From NCBI RefSeq assembly GCF_000143415.4, contig NW_003314267.1, forward strand, positions 703,394-767,393: a stretch of 64,000 bases of DNA, read 5' to 3'. Shown here one piece after another: positions 22,000-32,722 of this stretch (the stretch's first letter is position 1; each line of letters begins with the position of its first letter). Below the pieces are notes generated by a model. That model was not told the DNA's origin, did not search any database, and was given only the letters and a program-made list of their open reading frames with translations. The DNA comes from Selaginella moellendorffii (lineage: Eukaryota; Streptophyta; Lycopodiopsida; Selaginellales; Selaginellaceae). The translations under genes were made by a program, and so were the position numbers.

Positions 22000-23760
22000 T
22001 ACTCCTATCAGGCTTTCATCACAAGATGAGGTTCACATGCCCAGGGACTGCACAAGTTTCAAATAACACCCTTTTCCAATATCTTTTTGACATTTGCACG
22101 TAAAATCTTGATCTCTTTATATGACTGATAACAAACATGAATCTTGATTGGATGAGCATCCCTAATTGGAATCGGATGACATGTGGCAATCTTGGCCTTA
22201 GACGATAGATCAAATTCAAATAGATTAGCATACTCCTTCATGAGTTGGTCAACTACTACAACACAAATACTATCGAAAGGATCGGAAAAGGGAAGAGCGG
22301 AAAAAGATAGAAACATAGGAGGAAGTCGTGGGGAGACAAAAGTAATGGAAGCAAAGGGATGAAAAAGTACGGAAGTGAGAGGAATGAATAAAATATAAGG
22401 AAGTATAAAATGAGCGAGAAAAGCCTCAAAATCATACTTGGCATGATTGCACTGGAACTAATCCATACCAAAATGAGGTCAAAAGCTTAACTCGACACCA
22501 CCCACAATGACTACAACCCAAGCTTGAGATCACCCACACACACAACTAGGTCCACCTCATCCTGTGCACATGCATGTGTATGGCCATTGCTATAAAGAAT
22601 GAAAACTGGCTCCGGTGCACAATGCAAATGTAAATAGCAATGTGTGGTAACATGTTAAGCAATAGAAGATAAACTCGAACCTGTATCAACCAACACAGAG
22701 AGAATCATAGGAGACCTTTTGTTATAAAAATGATCTTAGAGAATAAATACTGGATGAACTGGTGCCAAGTGAACCTCTTGATGAAACTCCCAAAAGAAAG
22801 ATAGAGGGATCACTGACTTATTCATGCAAGATCTCTTCGTTACTTGTGCAACTCTTTGTTTCCCAAATGCATCTCAGTATCTTGACCTTCTACTTCAGCA
22901 GCATGAATAAGATGTTATGAACGCCAAGGTCTCCATCTAGGAAATGGAGGTTGCCAATCTGGAAAAATGTCGACAATGCCGATAAGTGTGACAAACTTCA
23001 TCACACGTGCAACAGCGAACATTATGACCACAACCACATCCTCGCTTTTATCCTTGAACTCGAGTAGCAGTAGCATCAACCTCTATTAGAATAGCACCAT
23101 TCCATAAAGTGGAGTTGAAGGACATGCAGCAAGAAGTGGAAAAGAAGACATCTCATAATGTTATACCAATCAAAGAGCATTATCAAGGGTGGCTAGAATA
23201 AGTGCATGCAAAAGTCTGACAAGATCTTGATGAAGGGTTGGCCATAACAATTTTAGCTTGATTTGCTCCTATATATTTGGCTCCATACGAAGTAAGAAAC
23301 TTTGGAAACGAAAGCCAAATTACATTACTGACTTAGAGGGCCTTTGACGAAGACGATGCAATTGTTGGAAGGTGTCATCATAATCATTGGTATATCCAAA
23401 TGCATATTTGAAAATGTCCGAAAAAACACTCAAATCCCCACAAATGGTTGCACTAAAACCATTGTACCACTATAATGCCATCCTTTAAAAACATGTGGGA
23501 AACTTATACAAATGTCAAGCATCATCCCAAAAATGATATATGGTAATCACCATGAAGTGATCAAATTAATGGTACATATCATCCCTAAGATTCCCACAGA
23601 AGAATTCCGGCCAAACATGAGGATTGGCACCAAGAGCAAGAAGAGTTGTACCATATATCGTGAATGCCACTATCAACTAAGTTTGGTTGTTCAATTACAA
23701 ACACATAGCATCAAACATTTGCACTAACTATTGCTCCAAAGTCAAAGGAAGAGGAGACTA
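22000..23760 (-). pseudogene. Gypsy gag-pol 5' part: zinc knuckle and start of RT
   Basis: At about 22,980-23,060 the minus strand reads CCTCDEVCHTYRHC, which fits the C-x2-C-x4-H-x4-C zinc knuckle of gag, with Cys instead of the usual Gly before His. At 22,059-22,316 it reads LMKEYANLFEFDLSS, then HPIPIRDAHPIKIH and ANVKKILEKGVI, the start of gypsy reverse transcriptase; the next lines (CSPWACEP) fit the following RT segment but with stops. Frameshifts occur throughout. Confidence 0.65.
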
Positions 23761-23994
23761 TTGTTTTTCCATGAAGATGAATGAAAAAGAAAAAGTAAAA
23801 AAAGAGAAATGAAAAAAAAAATTAAAAGGAAAGGGAGATCTAGACAATGCAAAAGTTAAATCTAAACCAAAATCCTGAAAGGAAAAAATAAAAGAAAGGA
23901 AATAGAAAAAGATGATACAAAAGTTAAATCTAAATCAAAATCCCAAATCTAAAACTCCTCAGGAACAATCAAAAGTGCCCCTAATCTTTATTAA

Positions 23995-24170
23995 TATGAG
24001 TGCATGGAATATGGAAAGGGAATACAAAAAATATGCATATCAATTAGCCCAAAAACCCTACTTTATATACAAAAGTGAGTGGTCTATATTGAAATCAATC
24101 CCATAGCTACTAAAATCCCACTATGCTAATATTAATATATGGCATTGTAGCTGTACACTTTGACCTCACA
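23995..24170 (-). repeat. Right (5') LTR of the gypsy element
   Basis: 176 bp matching 13056-13243: GTGCATGGAATAT, GGGAATACAAAAAATATGCA, TCAATTAGCCCAAAAACCCT and ATTAATATATGGCAT are shared. Its first bases are TATGAG instead of TGTGAG. The two LTRs differ at many positions, which implies an old insertion. Confidence 0.75.
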
Positions 24171-24860
24171 CATTTTAATTTATCAATATGTTTTTTTTAA
24201 TTACCTTAGTGTCTTGGTGAGCCAAGAGCATGAAATTATGCAATGAAATCAAATATAGGGTGCTTTTACTACTCATTTTACAACTTATGGTCAATATAAA
24301 AGCTGGGAAATTGAAATGCATTCCCATTTTGTGTCAAGTGTAAAGCTTTTCATTATTTTTTTTTTCTTTGATTCAGCCATTTCCAATGTTGAGAGTGTAA
24401 AGAATAATTAAAAGTAATGTAGCAATGCTTAAAATAGATATTATATACTTTCAAATGGAAGTTTACTGATCACTAGCACCTAAAGAAAATGAAGTACTTG
24501 GTAAGAGTCAAGCAGTGTAAAAGATAATATAAACTAAATGTTCTAGTATCAATCCTTCTATTATCTTCTTCTTGTAGATTTTCTTAATACAAAATTCTTT
24601 GAGTGGCTAGAAAATTCATAATAAGCTATATGTTATAATAATACATACTAACAAGCAAACAAAGAAAAAAAATATTTATATATTATAATAATATATTATT
24701 GAATCTCAATTATTATAGACTAGCAAAGAATCTAGCTACACTAGACTAAATGGAAATAAATATTTTAAAAATTTTAATAGGATAGAAATGATAATATTTA
24801 TGATCTCATCTTGATGATAAATCTAAACCCACAAATATATATAATAAAATAATTTTTTAG
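24171..24860. other. AT-rich spacer, no gene seen
   Basis: Between the right LTR and an inverted relative of that LTR. Low-complexity AT-rich sequence; nothing recognisable. Confidence 0.4.
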
Positions 24861-25040
24861 TGTGTACAACTATGATGTTGTACACTAATATTAACAGCCA
24901 TACACTAAAATTAGTTTTAGGTTTGATAATCGTTAGATTGGTTTCAATCTGGATTACTTGCTCATGTATATAAACTAGGGTTTTTGGGTTAATAGATATG
25001 CACATTTTTGTATTCTCTTTCTATATTCCATGCATTTATA
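24861..25040 (+). repeat. Third, inverted LTR related to the gypsy LTRs
   Basis: The reverse complement matches the LTRs above (GCATGGAATAT, AACCCAAAAACCCTA, ATTGAAACCAAT). On the plus strand it is followed by TTAGTGGAAATGAGGGGCAG. The same relative place inside the 23995-24170 LTR reads TTAATAAAGATTAGGGGCAC on the minus strand. So this is the 5' LTR and leader of another family member in the opposite orientation. Confidence 0.65.
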
Positions 25041-28000
25041 TTAGTGGAAATGAGGGGCAGCTTTGATTATCTCTAAACAAAACAAACTCCCATATTGTAA
25101 AATTGGTTTCCCATTCATGGAAAAGCCTCCAAAGAATAAAATCTTTACCATGATCCTCACTTACAAGTCTCCATGCTATTAATGCCAATCAAGAGTGGCA
25201 GTCACACAATCTAAACACATTGAAAATAAGATCCCACTTAGTACCATCTAACCCTATTGTTATGTTGATGTGTAAAATGGCCCATGATGACATGATGCAT
25301 TGCATTTCCCACATAACATTGTCTTTTTCATATGTGGTATAAAAGACTAGTTTCAACAAGTTTTAAGAACTTCCAATTTTTATTAAAAAAAAATTATAGT
25401 ATTTTTAAAATATGACTAGTGCCCACATGTGTGTGCCAAGCCTGCTTCCTCCCTGATTTGGGCTAGGTCTGCCTTTGAAAAGTTTAGTTTAGCATGTCTA
25501 AACCACCACTATGGCAACAAATGTGCGATTATATATGGGAGTATTATATATTTACATATATGCATTTTTTTTTAAATTTTGAGGTGCATGTAAAAATATT
25601 ACATACAATCACTTTTTGATTGCCATATAACCAATTGAAATGTCATTGTATGTATAATATTTTTGTCATGGGATATGACATGCATGCATGGGGCATGACA
25701 ACTCATATTGCCATACAAGATTGATGCCACATCATATTAATAACATGATATCACTATAAATTTAGCAAAGATTTTTTTTCTTCTCATTTTTGGTTTGCTT
25801 AAACAAATCTGGGATTGGGATGGTAGTGAATATATATAGAATAGGATATTCTACCATATAACAGTTGTTATTCATTTAGATTAATCTTGTATTTATAAAT
25901 ATGTTTATAATTTATAAACTTTCTTAAACCCTTTCTATTATATTCTTTTTTATTCTATCATCTAATGGTTGATATGCAATAAGATTAATCTTGTGTTTAT
26001 AAATTACAAACATGCTAATAATTATAAACTTTATTTGATAAATAGGATTAATAAGTAATAATAAAACTACTATTAAGAAAACCAAGCGTTGCTACATGCA
26101 ACACATAGCTATTTATTATGTCATTAACTGCAGATTTATGATTTTTAATTGTGATCATCTCTCTCTTCCTTTGTGTATGTTTTATTTGCCTCTTATTCCA
26201 CATGACTATGCCTCAGTTCTCATGGCTTGGAGGCATATTTCGATTGCAGCACATACTAATATCAGTATAGTGCTTCAATCACTCTTGCAAGTGCTATTGC
26301 AACTTATTTGCAATGTGACACTTTAATTTAAATAATGATTGACTTGTGTAATGGCAAGTGTGATTGATAGGAGTGTGAAGATTAATATAAATGTTTTTTG
26401 GATGTTTGGGGCATTGAGTGCAATGGTTGTTTTGCAAGTAAGTGGATCTTGTTGTAGCTGAAGTAAAGCATTAGTTCCATTGATTTTCATATTTTTAATC
26501 ACGTGTAAATTTTTAGCATTATAGGGATTTATTGTGCTTGGGCTTACCCTCATCAGAAGAGTGCCTTAAGCATGCAATAATAGTAAGCTCAACCTGTGGC
26601 ATTAAAAAAATGTTTAAAATCCAACTTATGCAATGCAAAACATCACATCTAGAAGCCTTAACCCAAAGTCAATCTGGTGTAGAGTCATGTATATATGGTA
26701 AATACCAATGCATTCCCATGCGTAAAAAAAAGTTGTATTCAAAATACTATTTTGTGAATCACACATGCATTATAACAATGTGCTTTCTTAAATATATTTT
26801 ACACACTTGCACAATTTTTTACTAAGCCACCCACCTCATCCCCTCTTAAGAAGTATACCTCCCCCCAAAATTGCTATCACAAATTATTTTCTTTACACTA
26901 TATTGCAATAATTAAAGTTGGAAGCTTGAATTCACTTTTTAATATGAAAATGAAAAACCTAAAACTTGATGTGTCTATATAATCACTACATAAATTGTTT
27001 GGTTGGCAAAGTTTTTACTGATCCACATATTATCAATAATCTCTTGCTAGATCTCTAAGACATCATCCAAATCCATGCAATTATTCTTGTGCATGGCAAA
27101 GTATTAAGCCTGGAGGAAATGCCTTTTAAACTACAAATCACTTCATGATATCCTCACAACCCAAATCTTCACCATTCCCACCAACTTACCATTGTCCATA
27201 CCAAGTAGCTTGCACAAGAAGAGTTTGCCTTATTATCCATAAACTATTATAATTAATTGTATGTTCATATCTTGAAATTGCAAGTGGGATGCCAAGTTTG
27301 AGTTGGGGCAAGTAAAGCAATTTAACCTAATGAAAAGCATAGGTATACACGCTTGGGCTTGATTCTCTCTCCCTCCTTGAAATGCTGATATAAAGTTTAT
27401 AGCAGCTCCTCTTGAGTAGAAAATACTATTCACATTAACCCTAGCTCACTTAAGATTGAATATTGTTCTGGAGTTGGCAATTTTGTTTACTGTCCCACTA
27501 CCAAAAAATGCCATTTGCTCTTTTGCATGGCTTGTAGTTTGTCCATTGTTCTGGGTTAACTCAACTTGAGTGTTTGATTTCCCTCTTGTGAGAATTTTAG
27601 AGAAAAATGCTTATGATCACAGTTGAAAATGTTGATTAGACTCTTGAAATCATCTGTAGTTACTTAGAATTCCAGTACTAAAATTGAAATTGATAAGAAG
27701 TAAAGCAAAACAAATTTGTGGACATCAAAAAAAAAAAAAACAAAACAAAATATCACCATGTAACACCCTAGGCTACCTAGGTCATGCAAGACAAAATTTA
27801 TGATCATGATGAATTTGAATGATTTTAGATTCAAATAAACATTTTTAAACAAAATTCATGTTCACCTAGGTCATGCAAAACAAAATTCCTTACACTTAGA
27901 AATTTTTGCTTGCCAATACTTTCAGCTAGTACGTTGAGCTCTCACGTATGAGGTTGGCCCCCAACCACACACCCTAATTTACCATGTTTTCTTGTTTCCT

Positions 28001-28106
28001 TTGCTACACAAACTTTAACGTGGCAAAAGAAAATGAAATTCAATAGGAATAAGAAGGAAGCACAATGGACATGCAATGTGCAAGACAAATTAAAATATTC
28101 TAGCAA
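25041..28106. other. AT-rich repeat-derived region without a supported gene
   Basis: The first few hundred bases are probably the leader of the element whose LTR ends at 25,040. The dispersed repeat at 25850-26090 lies inside. Two copies of ACCTAGGTCATGCAAxACAA are at 27,776 and 27,865. All ORFs are under 100 codons and show no family features. Confidence 0.4.
25850..26090 (+). repeat. Dispersed repeat, partner of 10655-10880
   Basis: Plus-strand copy of the repeat seen inverted at 10655-10880, slightly longer because AGATTAATCTTGT occurs twice. No coding capacity. Confidence 0.7.
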
Positions 28107-29189
28107 TTACCCCTCCATACCATGGGTTGCGGTGGGCTCTAGGGTTAGGTTATGCTCTTCCTCCTCCACGGCCCGGAGAGCTCGCTGGAGCAGGGCCACA
28201 GCGTGATCGATCTCCCCTAACGATTCGTAGATGCCAGCAGCCTCGACGAGGCCGCTAACAAGCGCATCTGCCGGCTCGCTCGTCCTGTCGTAAATTCGCG
28301 ACGCTCTCTCGCAGAAGATCCGCGCGGCGCCCACATTCCCTAGCTTCAAGCGGAGATCCGCGAGACTGAGGTAGACGGATCCCACTGCAGCGTGGCCCTC
28401 GCCCTCGATCCTCGTGAAGATTTCCAGCGCCGTGTGGTAAGCGATGTCCGCGTCCTTGAACCGGCCCAGCGACGCGAGTGTGTCGCCAATGCAGGCCTGG
28501 ATTGATGCCCAGTCCAGGCGCGATTGGGAAGGGTCAATGATCGAGGCTGCCCTTTGGAGATCCCTTAGCGCGGATTTGTGGTCGCCCCTTGCGCTAGCGA
28601 TGAGCGCCATGAGATTCCTATCGCTAAATTCCTCTTCTCTTAGGAACAAGTCGCTGCTCCTCTCGTGGATTTTGAGGAGCTCCTTGGACACCTCCTCGGC
28701 TCTCTCAAGCTCCATTGCCTGTGATCAGCAGGGAATTGTCACAAAACAAGAGTCTTTCTTTTAGCATACCTGGAGGTGTGATCTCGCCAAGAACCGGCAA
28801 GTTTCGGCGACGACGCGATCGAGATGGGCCTGCTTAGCAAAGTGGTAGCCTGTGATTGACCCTTGCTCGCTGCTCATGAGCGAGAAACCATCGCCTAAGA
28901 TCGAGGATCCAGGAGCTACTTGATCTTGGCAATCGCCCACTTCCACTGCCAGGCAACGATTGAGAGCTTTGATGGCCTCCGCGAACTCGCCCGGCTTGCA
29001 ATGAGCGTCGGCCAGTGCTTGGTGGCTCAAGACGAGCTCCACACCATAGCTTTTGTCCGATATCTTCGCATCCTCGCTCTGGAGCCTCTGGAAAAAAATC
29101 ACCGCTTGCGACGATTTAGCGAGCTTGAGGCTGTTGGTTTTCCCCAGGTTCAAGCCTCGCCTCCTCACACTCTTGGATGCCGCGCTCAT
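28107..29189 (-). CDS. Tetratricopeptide-repeat protein (kinesin-light-chain-related type)
   Basis: Exons 28770-29189 and 28107-28718 (intron 51 bp, GT-AG) give 343 residues. The helical repeats show TPR spacing: ALADAHCKPGEFAEAIKALN, IQACIGDTLASLGRFKDADI, YLSLADLRLKLGNVGAARIF, AAGIYESLGEIDHAVALLQR. This pattern, with about 40-residue units, is typical of plant kinesin-light-chain-like TPR proteins, which act as scaffolds. No targeting signal is clear. It is short for the family (about 500-600 residues), so an upstream exon may be missing or the gene may be truncated. Confidence 0.75.
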
Positions 29190-29998
29190 AGCTTCAGTCC
29201 TATCCAGAAGAAAAGATCGAAAACAAAATCTGTTCTACGGACTTGTCGCTTGCTAGATCGACTTAGGTAGATCACATCGCTTGGAGATCAAGAAAACTCC
29301 ACGAAGATCATCCAGGAAACTGGCACCACCGAACTTACACCCGAATCAAGCACCAAAAACAAATCCAGAAACCAACCTCGAGGAGTAAAACTACATCATC
29401 ACATATCGCATCCAACCAGCAATTTGACTTGGCTTCCAAGGATCTGGCACTGGCACACCAAAGTCGAGAGCTATCTCAGCAGATTAAAGATTTCTAGATG
29501 GGTAGGCGTAGACCGCTGTTGCTCTAAAGAGCCAGGCCAGCCAAAGCGTGTTCTTCGTTGACAACGGCACTCAAACTTTAAATATACTTGGCAAAAACGA
29601 TGGAATCGTTCTAACTGACCTTGTCACTGGTTGGGGAGCTTTGCAGGGGACCGTTTCTATTGTGCCGACGAGACGAGTACTCAATCAAGGTGTCCCTTTC
29701 AATGTCTTGATTCCAAAGATTCCCTGTTGATCATATATCTTTGGAGAAACGATCAAAATGGATCTTTGATCTTTTAACCTCTAGATAAATTCTGTAAGTT
29801 TGAAGATCCACACGTCTACTAAGAACTTAGACGTGGCTTGATCATCTTTTTGTTTCTTCTCGTCGTTAGTTTCATGTCTTGGTAAAGATACCATTGTGCA
29901 ATCATGGTATATTCGAATCTAAGTGAATATTCTCATATTGTTAATCAACGGTCAGTTCAGCTGACACAACAAGGAATTAGGGTAAATTAATGTAGGGA
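29190..29998. other. Intergenic, with one short unassigned ORF
   Basis: Divergent promoter space between the TPR and PPR genes. A plus-strand open stretch ending at 29,730 reads QSVFFVDNGTQTLNI, GIVLTDLVTGWGALQG and QGVPFNVLIPKIPC. It looks protein-like in composition but has no ATG at its start and I do not recognise it. Confidence 0.35.
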
Positions 29999-32626
29999 AT
30001 GGCCTCGGCAGGGGAGAGATCCAGTCCAGCACAGGCCATCGCGCCATGGCACAAGAGTCACTCTGCGGTCCAGTTTGTCGCGGCAATCAAGCGCTGCGGC
30101 AAGTCGCAAGACCTAGAAGCTGGGCAATCGCTGCATCGGCAAGCGCTCTTGGCTGGATTCCACTCCAACAGGTTCGTGGCCGCGGCCCTGATCACAATGT
30201 ATGGCAAATGCCAGTCCATGGCGCTCGCAAAGGGGACCTTCGATGGGATGATCCACGGCGAGCGGGATGTCGTGGCTTGGAATTCTTTGATCTTGGGGTT
30301 TGTGGAGAATGGCGAGAGCTCAGTGGCGATGGAGCTCTTTGGCGAGATGGATTGCGAGCCCAGTTCTCACACGTATGTCGCGGCGATCAAGGCGTGTTCT
30401 TGCCTGGCGGCTCAGCATTTGCGTCTCTCTCTCGAGACAGGGATTGGTATCCACGATCGAGTGAAAGCGCGGGGATTGGACTGCGATTTGGTGGTGGCGA
30501 CGAGCTTGGTGGGTTTGTATGGGAAGTGTGGGAGAATGGATCTGGCGAGAGGAGTTTTTGGTGGGATGATCCAGAGGGACGTGGTGGCCTGGAACTCTAT
30601 GATCTTAGGATATGCCGAGAATGGAGAGGGCTCGAGGGCGTTGGAAGTTTTTGCCGCCATGGATTGTGAGCCGAGCGCTGTGACATTCATGGCTGCGATC
30701 AAGGCTTGCTCGAGCATTCTTTTTTCTTGCAGCGAGGAGGGATCAAAAAGAGGGATTTGTCTCGAGAAAGGGATTGCGATTCACAAGAGGGCCAGTGAGA
30801 AGTTTGGATCCGAGAATTTGGATGTGGCCTTGGCAACTTCGCTGATAGATTTTTACAGCAAGTGTGGAAGTTTGGAACGTGCGAGGGATGTGTTTGATGG
30901 GATGATTTGGAAGAATGTTGCGACTTGGAACTCCATGATCTTTGGATGTATAGAAAATGGACAAAGTTTACTGGCTATGGAGTTATTTGATAGCATGGAT
31001 TGTGTGCCAACTTTTGTCACGTATATTGCGGCTCTCAAGGCGTGCAGCTGTTTGGGCAGTGGTGAAACTGGCTCAAACAAGCAACTTTGGCTTAGAAGAG
31101 GGATTTTGATTCATCGAAGAGTGAGAGAGTGTGGAATGGATTCTTCTATGGCTGTGGCAAACACTTTGGTGGACATGTATTGCAAGTGTGGGAGCTTGGA
31201 ATTTGCTACCAAGATTTTCTACGGAATGACTCAAAGGGATGTTGTTACTTGGAATTGCCTGATTCTGGGATGTGTGGAGAATGCGAGTTACTCCAAAGCT
31301 ATGGATCTGTTCACCAAAATGGACTGTGAGAGAGATTCTATCACTTATGTTGCTGCTTTCAAGGCCTGTGAAGGTTTAGCTTCAGAGAAATTCAATAGAG
31401 ACTTTTATCTCAGAGAAGGGATTTCTCTACACAAGAAAGTGAGCGAACTTGGATTTGATTCTAACTTGGTTGTCCTCACCACCTTGCTGGACATGTATAA
31501 AAGCTGTGGGAACATGCTACTTGCAAGGGAGGTCTTTGATGGTTTGAGGAAGAGAGACGTGGTAACTTGGACTACCATGATCTTGGGATATGTAGAAAGT
31601 GGAGGAAATTTGGAAGCTCTGGAGCTCTTTTCCAGAATGGACTGTGAGCCAGATCCCTATGCTTTTGCTGCTGCTCTCAAGGCTTGTGAAGGCTTTTCCC
31701 GCAGAGAAGAATGCCTTGACAAAGTGGTGACTATTCACAAACAAGCTGAGCGCTGTGGACTACAATCCAACACTGTTGTGGCAACTTCACTTGTGAGTGT
31801 GTATTCCAAGTGTGGAAAGATGGAAATTGCCAGGCTTGTTTTTGATGAAATGATCCAGAGGGATGTCCTGGCTTGGACCTCTCTTATACTTGGATATGCA
31901 AAGAATGGCCAGAGTCTGATAGCTCTAGAACTGTTTGCTACCATGAACTGTGAACCAGACCCTCTAACTTATGCTGCCTCACTGGAAGCTTGTGGGAATC
32001 TAGCCATGGCTGGATTGGCAGCTGGGAAATATATCCATGCTAGAACTTGCAAGCTTGGACTAGAAGAAGATAATGTAATTTCTGCTAGCTTGATGAACTT
32101 CTATGCAAAGTGTGGCAGCATCTCTAAAGCTCAAGAACTATTTGACAGTGTAAAGTCTCCAAATCTAGTGCTTTGGAACACTTTGATAGCGGGATATAGC
32201 TCGGCTGGAGACCCTTTCCGGGTCCTTCATCTGGCAAGAGAAATGAAAGACGCTGGCGTTGGAATGGATGGAATCACATTGGTTTCTATCCTCACAACTT
32301 GTAGCCATGCCGGTTTGCTCGAGCAAGGAGCTCTGTGCTTCGAATCAATGGTGAAGTGTGGGGTTGAAACGAGCGTGGAGCACTATAGTTGCTTGGTTGA
32401 TATGTTTGGAAGAGCAAACCGGCTGGAAGAAGCGCTAACTCTAATCCAAACCATGCCAATGGAAGCGAGTGGTAGTATGTGGAGAAGTTTGCTAGGGGCG
32501 TGTAGAAACTGGAAGAACGTAAAGGTTGGCGAGGTTGCATTTCAAGCGCTGGTCAGTGACGGAGAAACTAAATCGGCCGACTACGTTTTGATGAGTGATC
32601 TCTATGCAAGCTCGAGCATTACGTAG
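29999..32626 (+). CDS. Large PLS-class PPR protein ending in a partial E domain
   Basis: A single exon of 875 residues. PPR units recur at about 100-residue super-spacing: LVGLYGKCGRMDLARGVF, VVAWNSMILGYAENGEGSRA, LVDMYCKCGSLEFATKIF, LMNFYAKCGSISKAQELF. The C-terminus has the post-repeat region HYSCLVDMFGRANRLEEAL, then MWRSLLGACRNWKNVKVGE, then YVLMSDLYASSSIT and a stop. In full-length relatives the E domain continues, often with E+ and DYW (the deaminase used in organellar C-to-U editing). Here the protein ends inside the E region, so it lacks a deaminase. The repeats within the protein are unusually alike, suggesting recent internal amplification. Likely plastid or mitochondrial, though no clear presequence is visible. 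Confidence 0.88.
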   Translation: MASAGERSSPAQAIAPWHKSHSAVQFVAAIKRCGKSQDLEAGQSLHRQALLAGFHSNRFVAAALITMYGKCQSMALAKGTFDGMIHGERDVVAWNSLILGFVENGESSVAMELFGEMDCEPSSHTYVAAIKACSCLAAQHLRLSLETGIGIHDRVKARGLDCDLVVATSLVGLYGKCGRMDLARGVFGGMIQRDVVAWNSMILGYAENGEGSRALEVFAAMDCEPSAVTFMAAIKACSSILFSCSEEGSKRGICLEKGIAIHKRASEKFGSENLDVALATSLIDFYSKCGSLERARDVFDGMIWKNVATWNSMIFGCIENGQSLLAMELFDSMDCVPTFVTYIAALKACSCLGSGETGSNKQLWLRRGILIHRRVRECGMDSSMAVANTLVDMYCKCGSLEFATKIFYGMTQRDVVTWNCLILGCVENASYSKAMDLFTKMDCERDSITYVAAFKACEGLASEKFNRDFYLREGISLHKKVSELGFDSNLVVLTTLLDMYKSCGNMLLAREVFDGLRKRDVVTWTTMILGYVESGGNLEALELFSRMDCEPDPYAFAAALKACEGFSRREECLDKVVTIHKQAERCGLQSNTVVATSLVSVYSKCGKMEIARLVFDEMIQRDVLAWTSLILGYAKNGQSLIALELFATMNCEPDPLTYAASLEACGNLAMAGLAAGKYIHARTCKLGLEEDNVISASLMNFYAKCGSISKAQELFDSVKSPNLVLWNTLIAGYSSAGDPFRVLHLAREMKDAGVGMDGITLVSILTTCSHAGLLEQGALCFESMVKCGVETSVEHYSCLVDMFGRANRLEEALTLIQTMPMEASGSMWRSLLGACRNWKNVKVGEVAFQALVSDGETKSADYVLMSDLYASSSIT

Positions 32627-32722
32627 CTATGGCTACCATGAAAGAAGAAATATCTTTGCTGGAAAGATAACAATTAAAGTTAAGGTTTGACGAGGGGTTT
32701 GATATCTTCCTTCTTGTGGGCG

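Larger units (their letters stand above)
13056..24170 (-). mobile_element. Decayed Ty3/gypsy LTR retrotransposon with nested insertion
   Basis: Two LTRs in the same orientation bound the element. Minus-strand order from right to left is gag zinc knuckle (about 23,000), start of reverse transcriptase (22,250-22,000), RNase H (15,180-14,800), integrase H2C2 (14,530-14,320), integrase core (14,120-13,850), GPY/F motif (about 13,440), polypurine tract (13,258-13,244) and 3' LTR. Integrase after RNase H plus the GPY/F module indicates Ty3/gypsy. Most of the RT is missing where a 6-kb foreign block and an assembly gap lie. Many stops and frameshifts make it inactive. Flanking 5-mers (CTATT and CATTT) are not identical, so no target-site duplication is proven. 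Confidence 0.8.

Noticed and set aside
13051-24175. 5-bp target-site duplication around the gypsy element (CTATT/CATTT)
   Set aside because: The flanks are not identical, so the duplication is decayed or the LTRs belong to different insertions; not claimed.
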